DNA of 24,578 nucleotides from CABHOJ01 sp965649545 (GCA_965649545.1 CBFGLF010000008.1:1-24578), one strand, 5' to 3'; shown: positions 15,497 to 22,790, counted from the first letter of the stretch. The notes: a model not told the origin generated them from the sequence alone. Numbers and translations: made by a program.

Positions 15497-15772
15497 ATGG
15501 CCAGCAGGCACCTCCGCATCCATGGCCGGGTACAGGGCGTGGGATATCGCCAGTCGATGCAGGCGGTCGCGGCAAGACTAGGCCTTGCTGGCTGGGTGCG
15601 TAACCGGCGTGACGGTACCGTGGAAGCGCTGGTCTGTGGTCCGGATGACCGGCTTCAGCAACTGATCGACTGGGCGCGGCAAGGACCGGCCTTCGCCAGC
15701 GTGACCCAGGTCATCGTCATCGAGAGCAGTGCTGTAGCGAATGAAGGATTTACCATTCTACCCACCGAGTAG
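15497..15772 (+). CDS. Acylphosphatase
   Basis: 91-aa protein matching the acylphosphatase family, which hydrolyses carboxyl-phosphate bonds of small acyl phosphates. Both signature segments are present: HGRVQGVGYRQ with catalytic R18, and GWVRNRRDGTVEALV with catalytic N36. The family's usual length is 90-100 aa. It starts 13 nt after the holin-like gene; the Shine-Dalgarno is weak (GACGAG), so it probably reads from the upstream operon. The physiological substrate in bacteria is unclear. Resembles E. coli YccX in size and motifs. Confidence 0.94.
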   Translation: MASRHLRIHGRVQGVGYRQSMQAVAARLGLAGWVRNRRDGTVEALVCGPDDRLQQLIDWARQGPAFASVTQVIVIESSAVANEGFTILPTE

Positions 15773-15875
15773 CCCTGAGCCATGCAGGACTGATCGAAGA
15801 CCGCCTAAGACTTTCGGGATCGTGGGCTGTACAATGTGGCCCGCTGTCTATCCTACATTTCCTTGAAGAACCAAG

Positions 15876-16673
15876 ATGCAAGATACCCCATTCCCTGCTG
15901 AACTGACTTCGGCTGAACTGGCTTCGGCCGATTTACCGGCAGCCGATCTGCTGGCACAACGCGTGATCCTGGTCACTGGCGCAGGCCAGGGACTAGGACG
16001 AACCGCCGCCCTCAGTTTCGCGGCGCATGGCGCGACGGTGATCCTGCTAGGACGTCACCTCAAGCGATTGGAGAGCGTCTATGACGAGATCGTGGCGGCG
16101 GGATATCCGCAACCCTTGATCTTCCCGCTGGACCTGGAAAAAGCCACCGAGCAGGACTATGCCGCGATGGCGGAAGGCATCCATCAAGCTTTGGGACGCC
16201 TGGACGGCATCCTGCATAACGCCGCGCATTTCGATAACCTCAGTCCGCTCGAGATCCAGACCATGGCGCAATTCGAGACCATGCTGCGCGTCAATCTGAT
16301 CGCGCCGTTCGCGCTGACCAAGGCTTGCCTGCCCTTGCTCAAACGTGCGCAGGACGCCGCTGTACTATTCACCTTGTCGAGCTACGGCCGTGAACCCAAG
16401 GCTTACTGGGGTGCTCATGGCATCAGCAAAGCCGCTCTCGAACATATGCTTCAGGCGTGGGCGCTCGAACTGGAGCAGATTCCGGGCTTGCGGCTGAATG
16501 GGATCATTCCTGGACCGGTGCAATCCCCCCAGCGCCGCAAATCGCATCCGGGGGAGCTTCATCAAGACCTGCCCGCCGCCAGCAGCCTGATGGCGACTTA
16601 TCTGTACCTGATGGGCCCTAAGAGTGTGGGAATATCGGGAAAGGTCGTGCGGGCTCTAGCAGACCGCGAATAG
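15876..16673 (+). CDS. YciK-like short-chain dehydrogenase/reductase with His in place of the catalytic Tyr
   Basis: 265-aa SDR whose closest recognisable kin is E. coli YciK. NAD(P)-binding TGAGQGLG (34-41), R60 after VILLG, D86, the HNAA segment (N115), N140, S168/S169 and K185 are present. The YxxxK motif reads HGISK, so the catalytic Tyr position is His181 (codon CAT at 16416-16418) in AYWGAHGISK, where YciK-type proteins have Tyr. Activity is thus doubtful or altered. The N-terminus carries four pentapeptide-like units (AELTS, AELAS, ADLPA, ADLLA; residues 8-27). About 100 bp separates it from acylphosphatase, with a lone TACAAT at 15830-15835. It converges on the HAD gene. Confidence 0.88.
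   Translation: MQDTPFPAELTSAELASADLPAADLLAQRVILVTGAGQGLGRTAALSFAAHGATVILLGRHLKRLESVYDEIVAAGYPQPLIFPLDLEKATEQDYAAMAEGIHQALGRLDGILHNAAHFDNLSPLEIQTMAQFETMLRVNLIAPFALTKACLPLLKRAQDAAVLFTLSSYGREPKAYWGAHGISKAALEHMLQAWALELEQIPGLRLNGIIPGPVQSPQRRKSHPGELHQDLPAASSLMATYLYLMGPKSVGISGKVVRALADRE
15897..15956 (+). repeat. Four imperfect 15-bp tandem repeats inside the SDR gene
   Basis: Units of 15 bp start at 15897, 15912, 15927 and 15942. The first two differ at one base (GCTGAACTGACTTCG and GCTGAACTGGCTTCG); the third and fourth are more diverged. They stay in frame and encode the A(E/D)Lxx pattern four times, ahead of the Rossmann fold. Confidence 0.8.
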
Positions 16674-16690
16674 GCCAGGAACGTCCGTTA

Positions 16691-17356
16691 TTAACTTGCT
16701 TCGGCCAGGACACGATCAGCGAGCGCTGCCGGCGTGCTGAAGTGCTGCCAATGCTCGGCCATCTCGCCCTGGGTATCGTCGAGATAGCCCCAGGTGACCA
16801 TCGCGAAATCCAGTCCGTTACCCTCCGCCGCCAAGCCATCCTCGATACGATCGCCGACAAATAACGTCGCCTCAGGCGTCAATCCATGCAAGGCCATGAT
16901 GTTGCGCACCATGTCCTTTTTCGAAGCTACTGGCGGGGTGAAATAATCCAGCGCATAGACGCCTTGGAAGTAATGTACCCATTGCAGGTGTTGCATGATC
17001 TTGGTGGTGGGCAGGATACGTTTGTTGGTCGCGATGTACATCTGCAAGCCTTGTCGTTGCAAGCGGGCGAGTAAGTCCTCGATGCCTGCAAAGACCGTCG
17101 CCGCCTGATAGGCGTGGGTGTCGTATTCAGCCTTGAAGGCGGCAGCCAGGGTTTGCAGCAGCTCGGGGTCGTCGGAGCCCGAAAGTGTCCGCAAGGTCGG
17201 CATCAGCGGCGGACCGATCACCTCCTGCGTGAACGGCTTTTGGGCCGTCACCCCAGATTTCGTGAAGGCCGCCTCGAAGCTTTGCAGGATGCTGGCAGAG
17301 GAGTCGATGAGGGTGCCATCCAGATCGAAGATGACGTGTCGTTTGCGTGCTGCCAT
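16691..17356 (-). CDS. HAD-superfamily hydrolase, phosphoglycolate phosphatase-like
   Basis: 221-aa HAD subfamily IA phosphatase. The four motifs are visible: I, FDLDGTLID with nucleophile D11 and D13; II, ATNKR with T110; III, K146/K147 in SKKD; IV, GDRIEDG with D169 and D173. A helical cap domain lies between about 18 and 90. The overall form resembles Gph, which removes phosphate from 2-phosphoglycolate, but substrate cannot be assigned from motifs alone. It starts 6 nt after the radA stop with AGGT upstream, so it is the last gene of the dnaB-alr-radA run. It converges with the SDR gene, whose stop is 17 bp away; no terminator is visible between them. Confidence 0.88.
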   Translation of the reverse strand: MAARKRHVIFDLDGTLIDSSASILQSFEAAFTKSGVTAQKPFTQEVIGPPLMPTLRTLSGSDDPELLQTLAAAFKAEYDTHAYQAATVFAGIEDLLARLQRQGLQMYIATNKRILPTTKIMQHLQWVHYFQGVYALDYFTPPVASKKDMVRNIMALHGLTPEATLFVGDRIEDGLAAEGNGLDFAMVTWGYLDDTQGEMAEHWQHFSTPAALADRVLAEAS

Positions 17357-17362
17357 GTGAAC

Positions 17363-18721
17363 CTAGATATCTCTGGCTTTTTGCAAGGCTTGCTCCAGCC
17401 TGTCGACTGCAAAGATCTCGATACCCTTGATCGGCTGTTTTGGCGCATTCGCCTTGGGAACGATCGCGTGGGTAAAGCCGAGCTTGGCCGCTTCCTTCAA
17501 TCGTTCCTGCCCTCGCTGTACCGGCCGCACCTCTCCCGCCAGCCCAACCTCACCAAACACAATCAGTTTATTGTTCAATGCCTTGTTTTTTAATGAAGAT
17601 ACGATGGAGCACAAGACCGCCAGATCGACTGCCGGCTCGCTGATCCTGACGCCACCCACCGCGTTGACGAATACGTCCTGGTCGTAACAGGCGACGCCTG
17701 CATGACGGTGGAGTACGGCCAGCAACATCGCCAACCGGTTCTGTTCAAGCCCAACGCAAAGCCGTTTGGGGTTGGGTGCATGCGCCTCATCGACCAGAGC
17801 CTGGACTTCCACCAACAAGGGACGCGTCCCTTCCTGGGTCACGGTGATGCAGGAGCCCGGCACTTCCTCGGTGTGGTGGGAGAGGAACAAGGCCGAGGGG
17901 TTGCTGACCTCGCGCAGGCCCTTTTCGGTCATGGCGAACACGCCGAGCTCGTTGACCGCGCCGAACCGGTTCTTGAAAGCGCGGATCAGGCGAAAACTGG
18001 AGTTGGGATCCCCTTCGAAGTACAGCACGGTATCGACGATGTGCTCCAGCACGCGCGGGCCGGCGAGCGAGCCCTCCTTCGTCACATGGCCCACGAGGAT
18101 GACCGTGATGCCCAGTTGCTTGGCGACACGTGTCAGCTGGGCAGAGCATTCCCGCACCTGCGCGACCGAACCCGGCGCCGATTGCAGCGCTTCGGAGTAC
18201 ACGGTCTGGATCGAATCGATGACGGCGATATCCGGCCGATGGTTCTGCAGGGTCGCCAGTATCTTTTCAAGCTGGATCTCGGCCAGCAGATCGATGGGGC
18301 TCGCATCCAGCCCCAGGCGCTTGGCGCGCATGGCGATCTGTTGCGCCGATTCTTCGCCACTGACGTAGATGGCTTTGCGCTGCTTGCCGACATGACAGAG
18401 GGTTTGCAGCAGCAAAGTGGATTTGCCGATGCCAGGATCGCCACCGATCAGGACCACGCCACCGGGCACCAGGCCACCGCCCAGGACCCGATCGAATTCA
18501 GTGATCGAGGTCGGATGGCGCGGCACTTCCGCCGCTTCGACGTCTGCCAGCTTCTGCAAGCCAGTGGTTTGCGCCAGCGAGGCATAACGATTCGGTGCGG
18601 GAGGCTCCGCGATGGTTTCGACCAGCGTGTTCCACTGTCCGCAACTCGGGCACTGCCCTTGCCATTTAGGCTCCTGCCCACCGCATTCGGTACAGGTATA
18701 GACCGTCTTTTGTTTCGCCAT
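17363..18721 (-). CDS. radA: DNA repair protein RadA (Sms), branch-migration ATPase
   Basis: RecA-like motor that helps process recombination intermediates. At 452 aa (E. coli 460) the domains are in order: N-terminal zinc finger C10, C13, C24, C27; Walker A GGDPGIGKST (93-102); Walker B VIDSIQT (167-173); the RadA-specific KNRFG (250-254); and the C-terminal Lon-protease-like domain with GGVRISEPAVDLAVL and FGEVGLAGEVRPV. The ATG at 18719-18721 shares one base with the alr stop (TGATG) and has GAGGA upstream; a 14-codon longer reading into alr is less likely because the family starts MAK-K-Y. Confidence 0.97.
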   Translation of the reverse strand: MAKQKTVYTCTECGGQEPKWQGQCPSCGQWNTLVETIAEPPAPNRYASLAQTTGLQKLADVEAAEVPRHPTSITEFDRVLGGGLVPGGVVLIGGDPGIGKSTLLLQTLCHVGKQRKAIYVSGEESAQQIAMRAKRLGLDASPIDLLAEIQLEKILATLQNHRPDIAVIDSIQTVYSEALQSAPGSVAQVRECSAQLTRVAKQLGITVILVGHVTKEGSLAGPRVLEHIVDTVLYFEGDPNSSFRLIRAFKNRFGAVNELGVFAMTEKGLREVSNPSALFLSHHTEEVPGSCITVTQEGTRPLLVEVQALVDEAHAPNPKRLCVGLEQNRLAMLLAVLHRHAGVACYDQDVFVNAVGGVRISEPAVDLAVLCSIVSSLKNKALNNKLIVFGEVGLAGEVRPVQRGQERLKEAAKLGFTHAIVPKANAPKQPIKGIEIFAVDRLEQALQKARDI

Positions 18722-19812
18722 CAGCCGATCGTCCTCACCGGCACGCGTGGCGCCAATGCGCATAGCAACTCATAGCCCACCGTAGCACTGGCTTCGGCGA
18801 CGGCATCGACAGGCACTTGGGCGCCCCACAACTCCACAGGACTGCCGATATCGGCTTCCGGGATATCGGTGACATCAGCGAACAGCATGTCCATGGAGAC
18901 CCGACCTAGCGTCCGCGTGTGCTTCCCCGCCACGGCGATCGGCGCACCCGGCTGGTGATCATGCGTGGCACACAGGCCCGCATGTCGTGGGTACCCGTCC
19001 GCATAGCCACATGCGACGATGGCGACGCGGGTCGGCTTCTCGGCGGTGAAGCGCATGCCGTAACCTACACTCTCGCCGGGCTGAAGGGCCTGCACCGCAA
19101 TCACCTCGCTGTTCAGCGACATGACAGGCTGTAATCCGTAACTCATTGCAGGCGTGCCTGACACAGGCGTCGCGCCATACAGCATGATGCCGGGGCGTAC
19201 CCAGTCCAGATGGGTCTCAGGATGACGCAAGATCGAGGCGGAGTTCGCGATCGACTTCGAGGTTTGGATGACATCAGTGAGCCCCTTGAACACACTCAAG
19301 GGTTGCGCGATACCAGGCGCTTCATCGGCCGTTGCGAAGTGGGTCATCAAGGTGATCTCGCGGACACCCTCGATCTCGTGCAGCAGACGATGCGCTTGAT
19401 CGAACGCCGCCGGCGCGAATCCCAGCCGATTCATCCCGGTATTGATCTTGAGGAAGACATGCTCAGGGATGGCTGGGGCCGCGGCAGCCAGCATCTGAAT
19501 CTGGTCGAGCCGATGCACGACTGGACTCAATGCGTAATGTGCAGCCACGGCGACTTCATCTGCCGAGAACAGGCCCTCCAGCAGCAGCAGGGTTTGTGTG
19601 TAACCCGCCTGGCGCAGTGCGATGGCCTCCTCGATATTGAGCACGGCAAAGCCTTCCGCCTCGCGCAGCCCTTCAGCGACGCGTAGCAGGCCGTGGCCAT
19701 AGCCGTTGGCCTTGATCACCGCCATCACCTTGGATTGGGAAGCATGCTGACGCACGACCGCCAGATTGTGACGCAAGGCATCCAGATCGATGGTGGCTTG
19801 GATCGGACGCAT
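18721..19812 (-). CDS. alr: Alanine racemase
   Basis: PLP enzyme interconverting L- and D-alanine for peptidoglycan. The 363 aa (E. coli Alr 359) has the PLP-lysine block AVIKANGYGHG (K34), the MNRLGF segment in the barrel, ANSAS near 189-193, WVRPGIMLYG (204-213), catalytic Tyr Y251 in VGYGMRF, and GRVSMDM (303-309). It starts 4 nt after the dnaB stop and its stop overlaps the radA start by one base. There is no clear Shine-Dalgarno, so coupling to dnaB translation is likely. The dnaB-alr-radA order is common in betaproteobacteria. Confidence 0.97.
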   Translation of the reverse strand: MRPIQATIDLDALRHNLAVVRQHASQSKVMAVIKANGYGHGLLRVAEGLREAEGFAVLNIEEAIALRQAGYTQTLLLLEGLFSADEVAVAAHYALSPVVHRLDQIQMLAAAAPAIPEHVFLKINTGMNRLGFAPAAFDQAHRLLHEIEGVREITLMTHFATADEAPGIAQPLSVFKGLTDVIQTSKSIANSASILRHPETHLDWVRPGIMLYGATPVSGTPAMSYGLQPVMSLNSEVIAVQALQPGESVGYGMRFTAEKPTRVAIVACGYADGYPRHAGLCATHDHQPGAPIAVAGKHTRTLGRVSMDMLFADVTDIPEADIGSPVELWGAQVPVDAVAEASATVGYELLCALAPRVPVRTIG

Positions 19813-19816
19813 TCAG

Positions 19817-21190
19817 CTAGTAAGGATTGCCGGAATGGGCGGCGTTCTCGAAGCGCGTGTTGGCGCCGATGAAAGTCAGCATGACCCTGCCGATCGGACC
19901 GTTACGCTGTTTGGCGATGATGATCTCGGCACTGCCCTTCTCGGCAGAATCCGGGTTGTAGACTTCGTCGCGGTAGATGAACAGGATCAAGTCGGCATCC
20001 TGCTCGATCGCCCCGGATTCGCGCAGGTCCGACATGACCGGACGCTTGTCCTGGCGTTGTTCTAGGCCGCGATTGAGCTGCGACAGCGCGATCACAGGTA
20101 CGTCCAGCTCCTTAGCTAGCGCCTTCAGGGAACGGGAGATCTCGGAGATCTCGGTCGCGCGGTTCTCGCTCTGGCGTCCTGCCGGCGCCGCCATCAACTG
20201 CAGGTAATCGACGACGATGAGGCCCAGCTTGCCGCATTGCCTGTGCAGGCGGCGCGCCCGGGCACGGACGTCGAAGGAACTCAGACCGGCGCCCTCGTCG
20301 ATATAGATGGGCGCATCGTTGAGCTTGCCGAGCGCGGAAGTCAGACGCACCCAATCCTCGTCGTCCAGCTTGCCGTTACGCATCTTGTGCTGGTCCAGGC
20401 GCCCCACCGAACCGATCATCCGGGTCGCGAGCTGGGTTGCGCCCATTTCCATGGAGAACACGGCGACCGGCAAACCGGTGTCCAGCGCGACGTTCTCGGC
20501 GATATTCAATGAAAAGGCGGTCTTGCCCATGGAGGGCCGGCCGGCGACGATGATGAGGTCGCCCGGTTGCAGTCCGGAGGTCTTCTCGTCCAGATCGGTA
20601 TAGCCTGTGGGGATGCCGGTCACGGCGTCGGGGTTGTCGCGCTGGTAAAGCTGGTCGATGCGGTCGGCCACTTGTGGCAACAGCACCTTGATGTCGAGGA
20701 ACCCCTGGGTGCTGCGCTTGCCGCCCTCGGCGATATGGAAGATCTTGGCTTCGGCTTCGTCCAATAGTTGCTGGGCATCACGCCCTTGCGGGCTGTAGGC
20801 GCTCTCGGCGATATCGGAACCAACCTCGACCAGTTTACGCATCACTGCGCGCTCATGGACGATCTCGGCATAGCGTCGAATGTTGGCCGCGGTCGGCGTG
20901 TTCTGTGCGAGCGCTCCCAAATAGGCGATGCCACCCACGCCGGAGAGTTCGGCACTGCTTTCCAGCGATTCCGCCACCGTGACGATGTCAGCCGGCTTGT
21001 TGTGCTCGATGAGCTTGGCGATGTGCTCGAAGATCAGGCGATGGTCGTGGCGGTAGAAATCGTTGGGGTTGAGTACGTCCCCGATCTTGTCGAGGGCATC
21101 GTTTTCCAGCAAGAGCCCGCCGATGACCGATTGCTCGGCTTCTACCGAGTGCGGGGGAAGTTTGAGGGATTCTAGTAAGTCGTCAGCCAT
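19817..21190 (-). CDS. dnaB: Replicative DNA helicase DnaB
   Basis: Hexameric 5'-3' helicase of the replisome. The 457 aa (E. coli 471) begin MADDLLESLKLPPHSVEAEQ; the N-terminal primase-interacting domain spans about 12-110, a linker about 150-175, and the RecA-like domain carries Walker A GRPSMGKT (217-224), Walker B IVVDYLQLM with D328, and the C-terminal QRNGPIG block (428-434). No intein is present. The ATG at 21188-21190 is the only in-frame start before the conserved PPHS. There is no Shine-Dalgarno, and a perfect extended -10 (TGT-TATAAT) ends 5 bp before the ATG, so the mRNA may be leaderless. Confidence 0.97.
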   Translation of the reverse strand: MADDLLESLKLPPHSVEAEQSVIGGLLLENDALDKIGDVLNPNDFYRHDHRLIFEHIAKLIEHNKPADIVTVAESLESSAELSGVGGIAYLGALAQNTPTAANIRRYAEIVHERAVMRKLVEVGSDIAESAYSPQGRDAQQLLDEAEAKIFHIAEGGKRSTQGFLDIKVLLPQVADRIDQLYQRDNPDAVTGIPTGYTDLDEKTSGLQPGDLIIVAGRPSMGKTAFSLNIAENVALDTGLPVAVFSMEMGATQLATRMIGSVGRLDQHKMRNGKLDDEDWVRLTSALGKLNDAPIYIDEGAGLSSFDVRARARRLHRQCGKLGLIVVDYLQLMAAPAGRQSENRATEISEISRSLKALAKELDVPVIALSQLNRGLEQRQDKRPVMSDLRESGAIEQDADLILFIYRDEVYNPDSAEKGSAEIIIAKQRNGPIGRVMLTFIGANTRFENAAHSGNPY

Positions 21191-21195
21191 GCCGC

Positions 21196-21204
21196 ATTAT
21201 AACA
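21196..21204 (-). promoter_or_regulatory. Extended -10 promoter of dnaB, implying a leaderless transcript
   Basis: On the minus strand TGT-TATAAT matches the extended -10 consensus exactly. Only GCGGC (5 bp) separates it from the A of the dnaB ATG, so the normal start point would fall at about that A. No good -35 lies 16-18 bp upstream (GTTCAT at 21219-21224 is poor), as expected for an extended -10. Confidence 0.6.
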
Positions 21205-21250
21205 ACGGAAAACCGGGCATGAACTGTCGACATTCAAAATCACAGGCAAT

Positions 21251-21277
21251 AAAAAAGGCTGCCGAGGCAGCCTTTTT
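21251..21277 (-). terminator. Intrinsic terminator after rplI
   Basis: Minus-strand AAAAAGGCTGC, loop CTCG, GCAGCCTTTTTT is an 11-bp stem ending in a T-tract, 35 bp after the rplI stop. It is preceded by a smaller hairpin (TATCGG/CCGATA, 21279-21298). It closes the rpsF operon ahead of dnaB. The A-rich opposite side also makes it terminator-like on the plus strand, where no gene needs it. Confidence 0.88.
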
Positions 21278-21311
21278 CTATCGGTCTTTTCAGCCGATAT
21301 TGGCGGCTAGA

Positions 21312-21761
21312 TCAGGACTCGCCCAACACCGATACGGTGATGTCGACGACGACGTCATGATGCAGCGCGATGCTCACAGGATGATCACCGATGGTCTTCA
21401 GTGGGCCGTTGGGCATACGCACTTCGGACTTCGCCACTTCAAACCCTTGTGCAGTCAGCGTCTCAGCGATATCGAAGTTGGTGACGGAGCCGAACAGACG
21501 GCCATCGACCCCTGCCTTCTGGGTCACTTGCACCAGATAGCCAGCCAGCTTCTCGGCACGCTTCTGTGCAGCATCCAGCAATGCAGCTTGTTGCTTCTCC
21601 AGTTCAGCGCGGCGTGCGGCGAACTCAGCCTTATTGGCTTCGGTGGCGCGCTTGGCTTTGCCTTGCGGGATCAGGAAATTGCGGCCGTAGCCGTCTTTCA
21701 CCTTGACGACGTCACCGAGGTTGCCCAGGTTCACGACTTTTTCCAACAGAATAACTTGCAT
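21312..21761 (-). CDS. rplI: 50S ribosomal protein L9
   Basis: Elongated 50S protein at the L1 stalk base. The 149 aa equals the E. coli length. It begins MQVILLEKVVNLG and has the L9 signature GDVVKVKDGYGRNFLIPQG, the long connecting helix (about 40-75) and the C-terminal domain with DGRLFGSVT. It lies 13 nt after rpsR and is the last gene of rpsF-priB-rpsR-rplI, followed by an intrinsic terminator. Confidence 0.98.
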   Translation of the reverse strand: MQVILLEKVVNLGNLGDVVKVKDGYGRNFLIPQGKAKRATEANKAEFAARRAELEKQQAALLDAAQKRAEKLAGYLVQVTQKAGVDGRLFGSVTNFDIAETLTAQGFEVAKSEVRMPNGPLKTIGDHPVSIALHHDVVVDITVSVLGES

Positions 21762-21774
21762 GACGGGTCCCCTC

Positions 21775-22002
21775 TTAGTGCTTGTCAGTGTATGGCAACA
21801 GGGCCAGGAAACGGGCGCGCTTGACCGCGATCGTCAGTTGACGCTGGTAGCGTGCCTTGGTACCGGTGATACGGGCTGGGATGATCTTGCCGTTCTCGGT
21901 GATGAAATCTTTCAACAGGTCCACATCCTTGTAATCGACCTGCTTGATGCCCTCTGCCGAGAAACGGCAGTAGCGGCGGCGTTTGAACATATCACGTGCC
22001 AT
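21775..22002 (-). CDS. rpsR: 30S ribosomal protein S18
   Basis: 75 aa, same length as E. coli S18, which binds S6 as a dimer on the 30S platform. The S18 signature is visible: the YCRF start region (11-14), DYKDVDLLKDFITENGKI (23-40) and the basic RITGTKARYQRQLTIAVKRAR segment near 44-64. It lies 12 nt after priB and 13 nt before rplI. With S6 it could bind the candidate leader hairpin at 22716-22743. Confidence 0.98.
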   Translation of the reverse strand: MARDMFKRRRYCRFSAEGIKQVDYKDVDLLKDFITENGKIIPARITGTKARYQRQLTIAVKRARFLALLPYTDKH

Positions 22003-22014
22003 GATTCGAATCCT

Positions 22015-22305
22015 TTAAATAATCTCAAATGCGTTTAAGTGTAAAACCAGCTGTGAGCTCTTGAGGCTGCGTTTTGCGAGGAACCCGGCCAGTTTCACCT
22101 GGCTGGCCATCTGGATGGCCTTGGCTTGCTCGGCGATCTTGCCTATGGCGATCACCGGCACCTCACATTCAACCTTGCGCTGCATCTCGGCTTCTGTTTG
22201 CTCCGATCGATGCTGCACGACAAAACTCAACAACGGTAAACCTGCCGGTGTGTAGCGCAGCGTGTCTAGTTGCACGACTTCGCCAGTGACGACCAGCTTA
22301 TTCAA
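22015..22305 (-). CDS. priB: Primosomal replication protein N (PriB), TTG start
   Basis: Single-OB-fold protein that binds ssDNA and, with PriA and DnaT, restarts stalled forks. The 96 aa (E. coli 104) begins NKLVVTGEVVQLDTLRYTPAG and has the OB-fold pattern with HRSEQ (32-36) and VPVIAIGKIAE (49-59). The start codon is TTG at 22303-22305, forced because the preceding codon is the rpsF TAA stop in the same frame and no ATG occurs before the conserved part. GAGGAA lies about 12 nt upstream inside rpsF. Its position between rpsF and rpsR is the classical one. Confidence 0.95.
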   Translation of the reverse strand: MNKLVVTGEVVQLDTLRYTPAGLPLLSFVVQHRSEQTEAEMQRKVECEVPVIAIGKIAEQAKAIQMASQVKLAGFLAKRSLKSSQLVLHLNAFEII

Positions 22306-22692
22306 TTAAGCCGATGCTTCCTCAGCGACGGGCGCAGGCGCTGCAGCTTCCTTCTCCAGCAACGACTTGGACTTTTCTTCCTTCATCATCGGGGATGGTG
22401 CAACAACAGCTTCGTCGACGCTCACGGTCAGGTGACGCAGGACGGCGTCGTTGAACTTGAAGGCATGCTCAAGCTCATCGAGAACGGTTTGGTTACACTC
22501 GATATTCATCAGCACGTAATGTGCCTTGTGGATCTTCTGGATCGGGTAAGCCAGTTGGCGGCGGCCCCAGTCTTCAAGACGGTGGATGGCACCGCCGTTA
22601 GAGGTCACCAGTGTGCGATAACGCTCGATCATCGCTGGCACTTGTTCACTCTGGTCCGGATGGACGATGAACACTACTTCGTAATGGCGCAT
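22306..22692 (-). CDS. rpsF: 30S ribosomal protein S6
   Basis: S6 partners S18 on the 30S platform. The 128 aa (E. coli 131-135) starts MRHYEVVFIVHPDQSEQV, has the signature RLEDWGRRQLAYPIQKIHKA (38-57) and a Glu/Ala-rich C-terminal tail like E. coli S6, which is glutamylated by RimK there. AAGGAG lies 6 nt upstream of the ATG at 22690-22692. It is preceded by a good sigma-70 promoter and a leader hairpin. Its stop TAA is directly followed, in frame, by the priB TTG start. Confidence 0.98.
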   Translation of the reverse strand: MRHYEVVFIVHPDQSEQVPAMIERYRTLVTSNGGAIHRLEDWGRRQLAYPIQKIHKAHYVLMNIECNQTVLDELEHAFKFNDAVLRHLTVSVDEAVVAPSPMMKEEKSKSLLEKEAAAPAPVAEEASA

Positions 22693-22715
22693 ATTTTCTC
22701 CTTGTGGATTAAGTA

Positions 22716-22743
22716 GCCTCCCGCTATGCGTTGGCGGTGAGGC
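22716..22743 (-). promoter_or_regulatory. Candidate S6:S18-type leader hairpin upstream of rpsF
   Basis: Minus-strand GCCTC, single A, CCGC, 9-nt loop CAACGCATA, GCGG, GAGGC forms a 9-bp stem with a one-base bulge next to CCG. S6:S18 is known to bind a leader hairpin with an exposed CCG in many bacteria, so position and sequence fit, but here the CCG is drawn paired. It lies 24 nt before the rpsF ATG, between the promoter and the ribosome-binding site. Confidence 0.5.
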
Positions 22744-22760
22744 AAGGTGGAAAACCGGCG

Positions 22761-22790
22761 ATTATAGCTAAAAAACCCTAGATGAATCAA
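22761..22790 (-). promoter_or_regulatory. Sigma-70 promoter of the rpsF-priB-rpsR-rplI operon
   Basis: On the minus strand TTGATT (22785-22790), an 18-bp spacer, and consensus TATAAT (22761-22766). The discriminator CGCCGG is GC-rich, as expected for a growth-rate and stringently controlled ribosomal promoter. The start is expected near 22754, giving a leader of about 60 nt with the hairpin at 22716-22743. Confidence 0.75.

Noticed and set aside
15830..15835. TACAAT as the promoter of the SDR gene
   Set aside because: No acceptable -35 at 16-18 bp upstream and no TG extension; too weak to annotate.
17702..18775. 357-codon open frame on the plus strand across radA
   Set aside because: Antisense shadow of radA in GC-rich codons; its sequence is His/Gln/Asp-rich without family motifs, while RadA on the other strand is complete.
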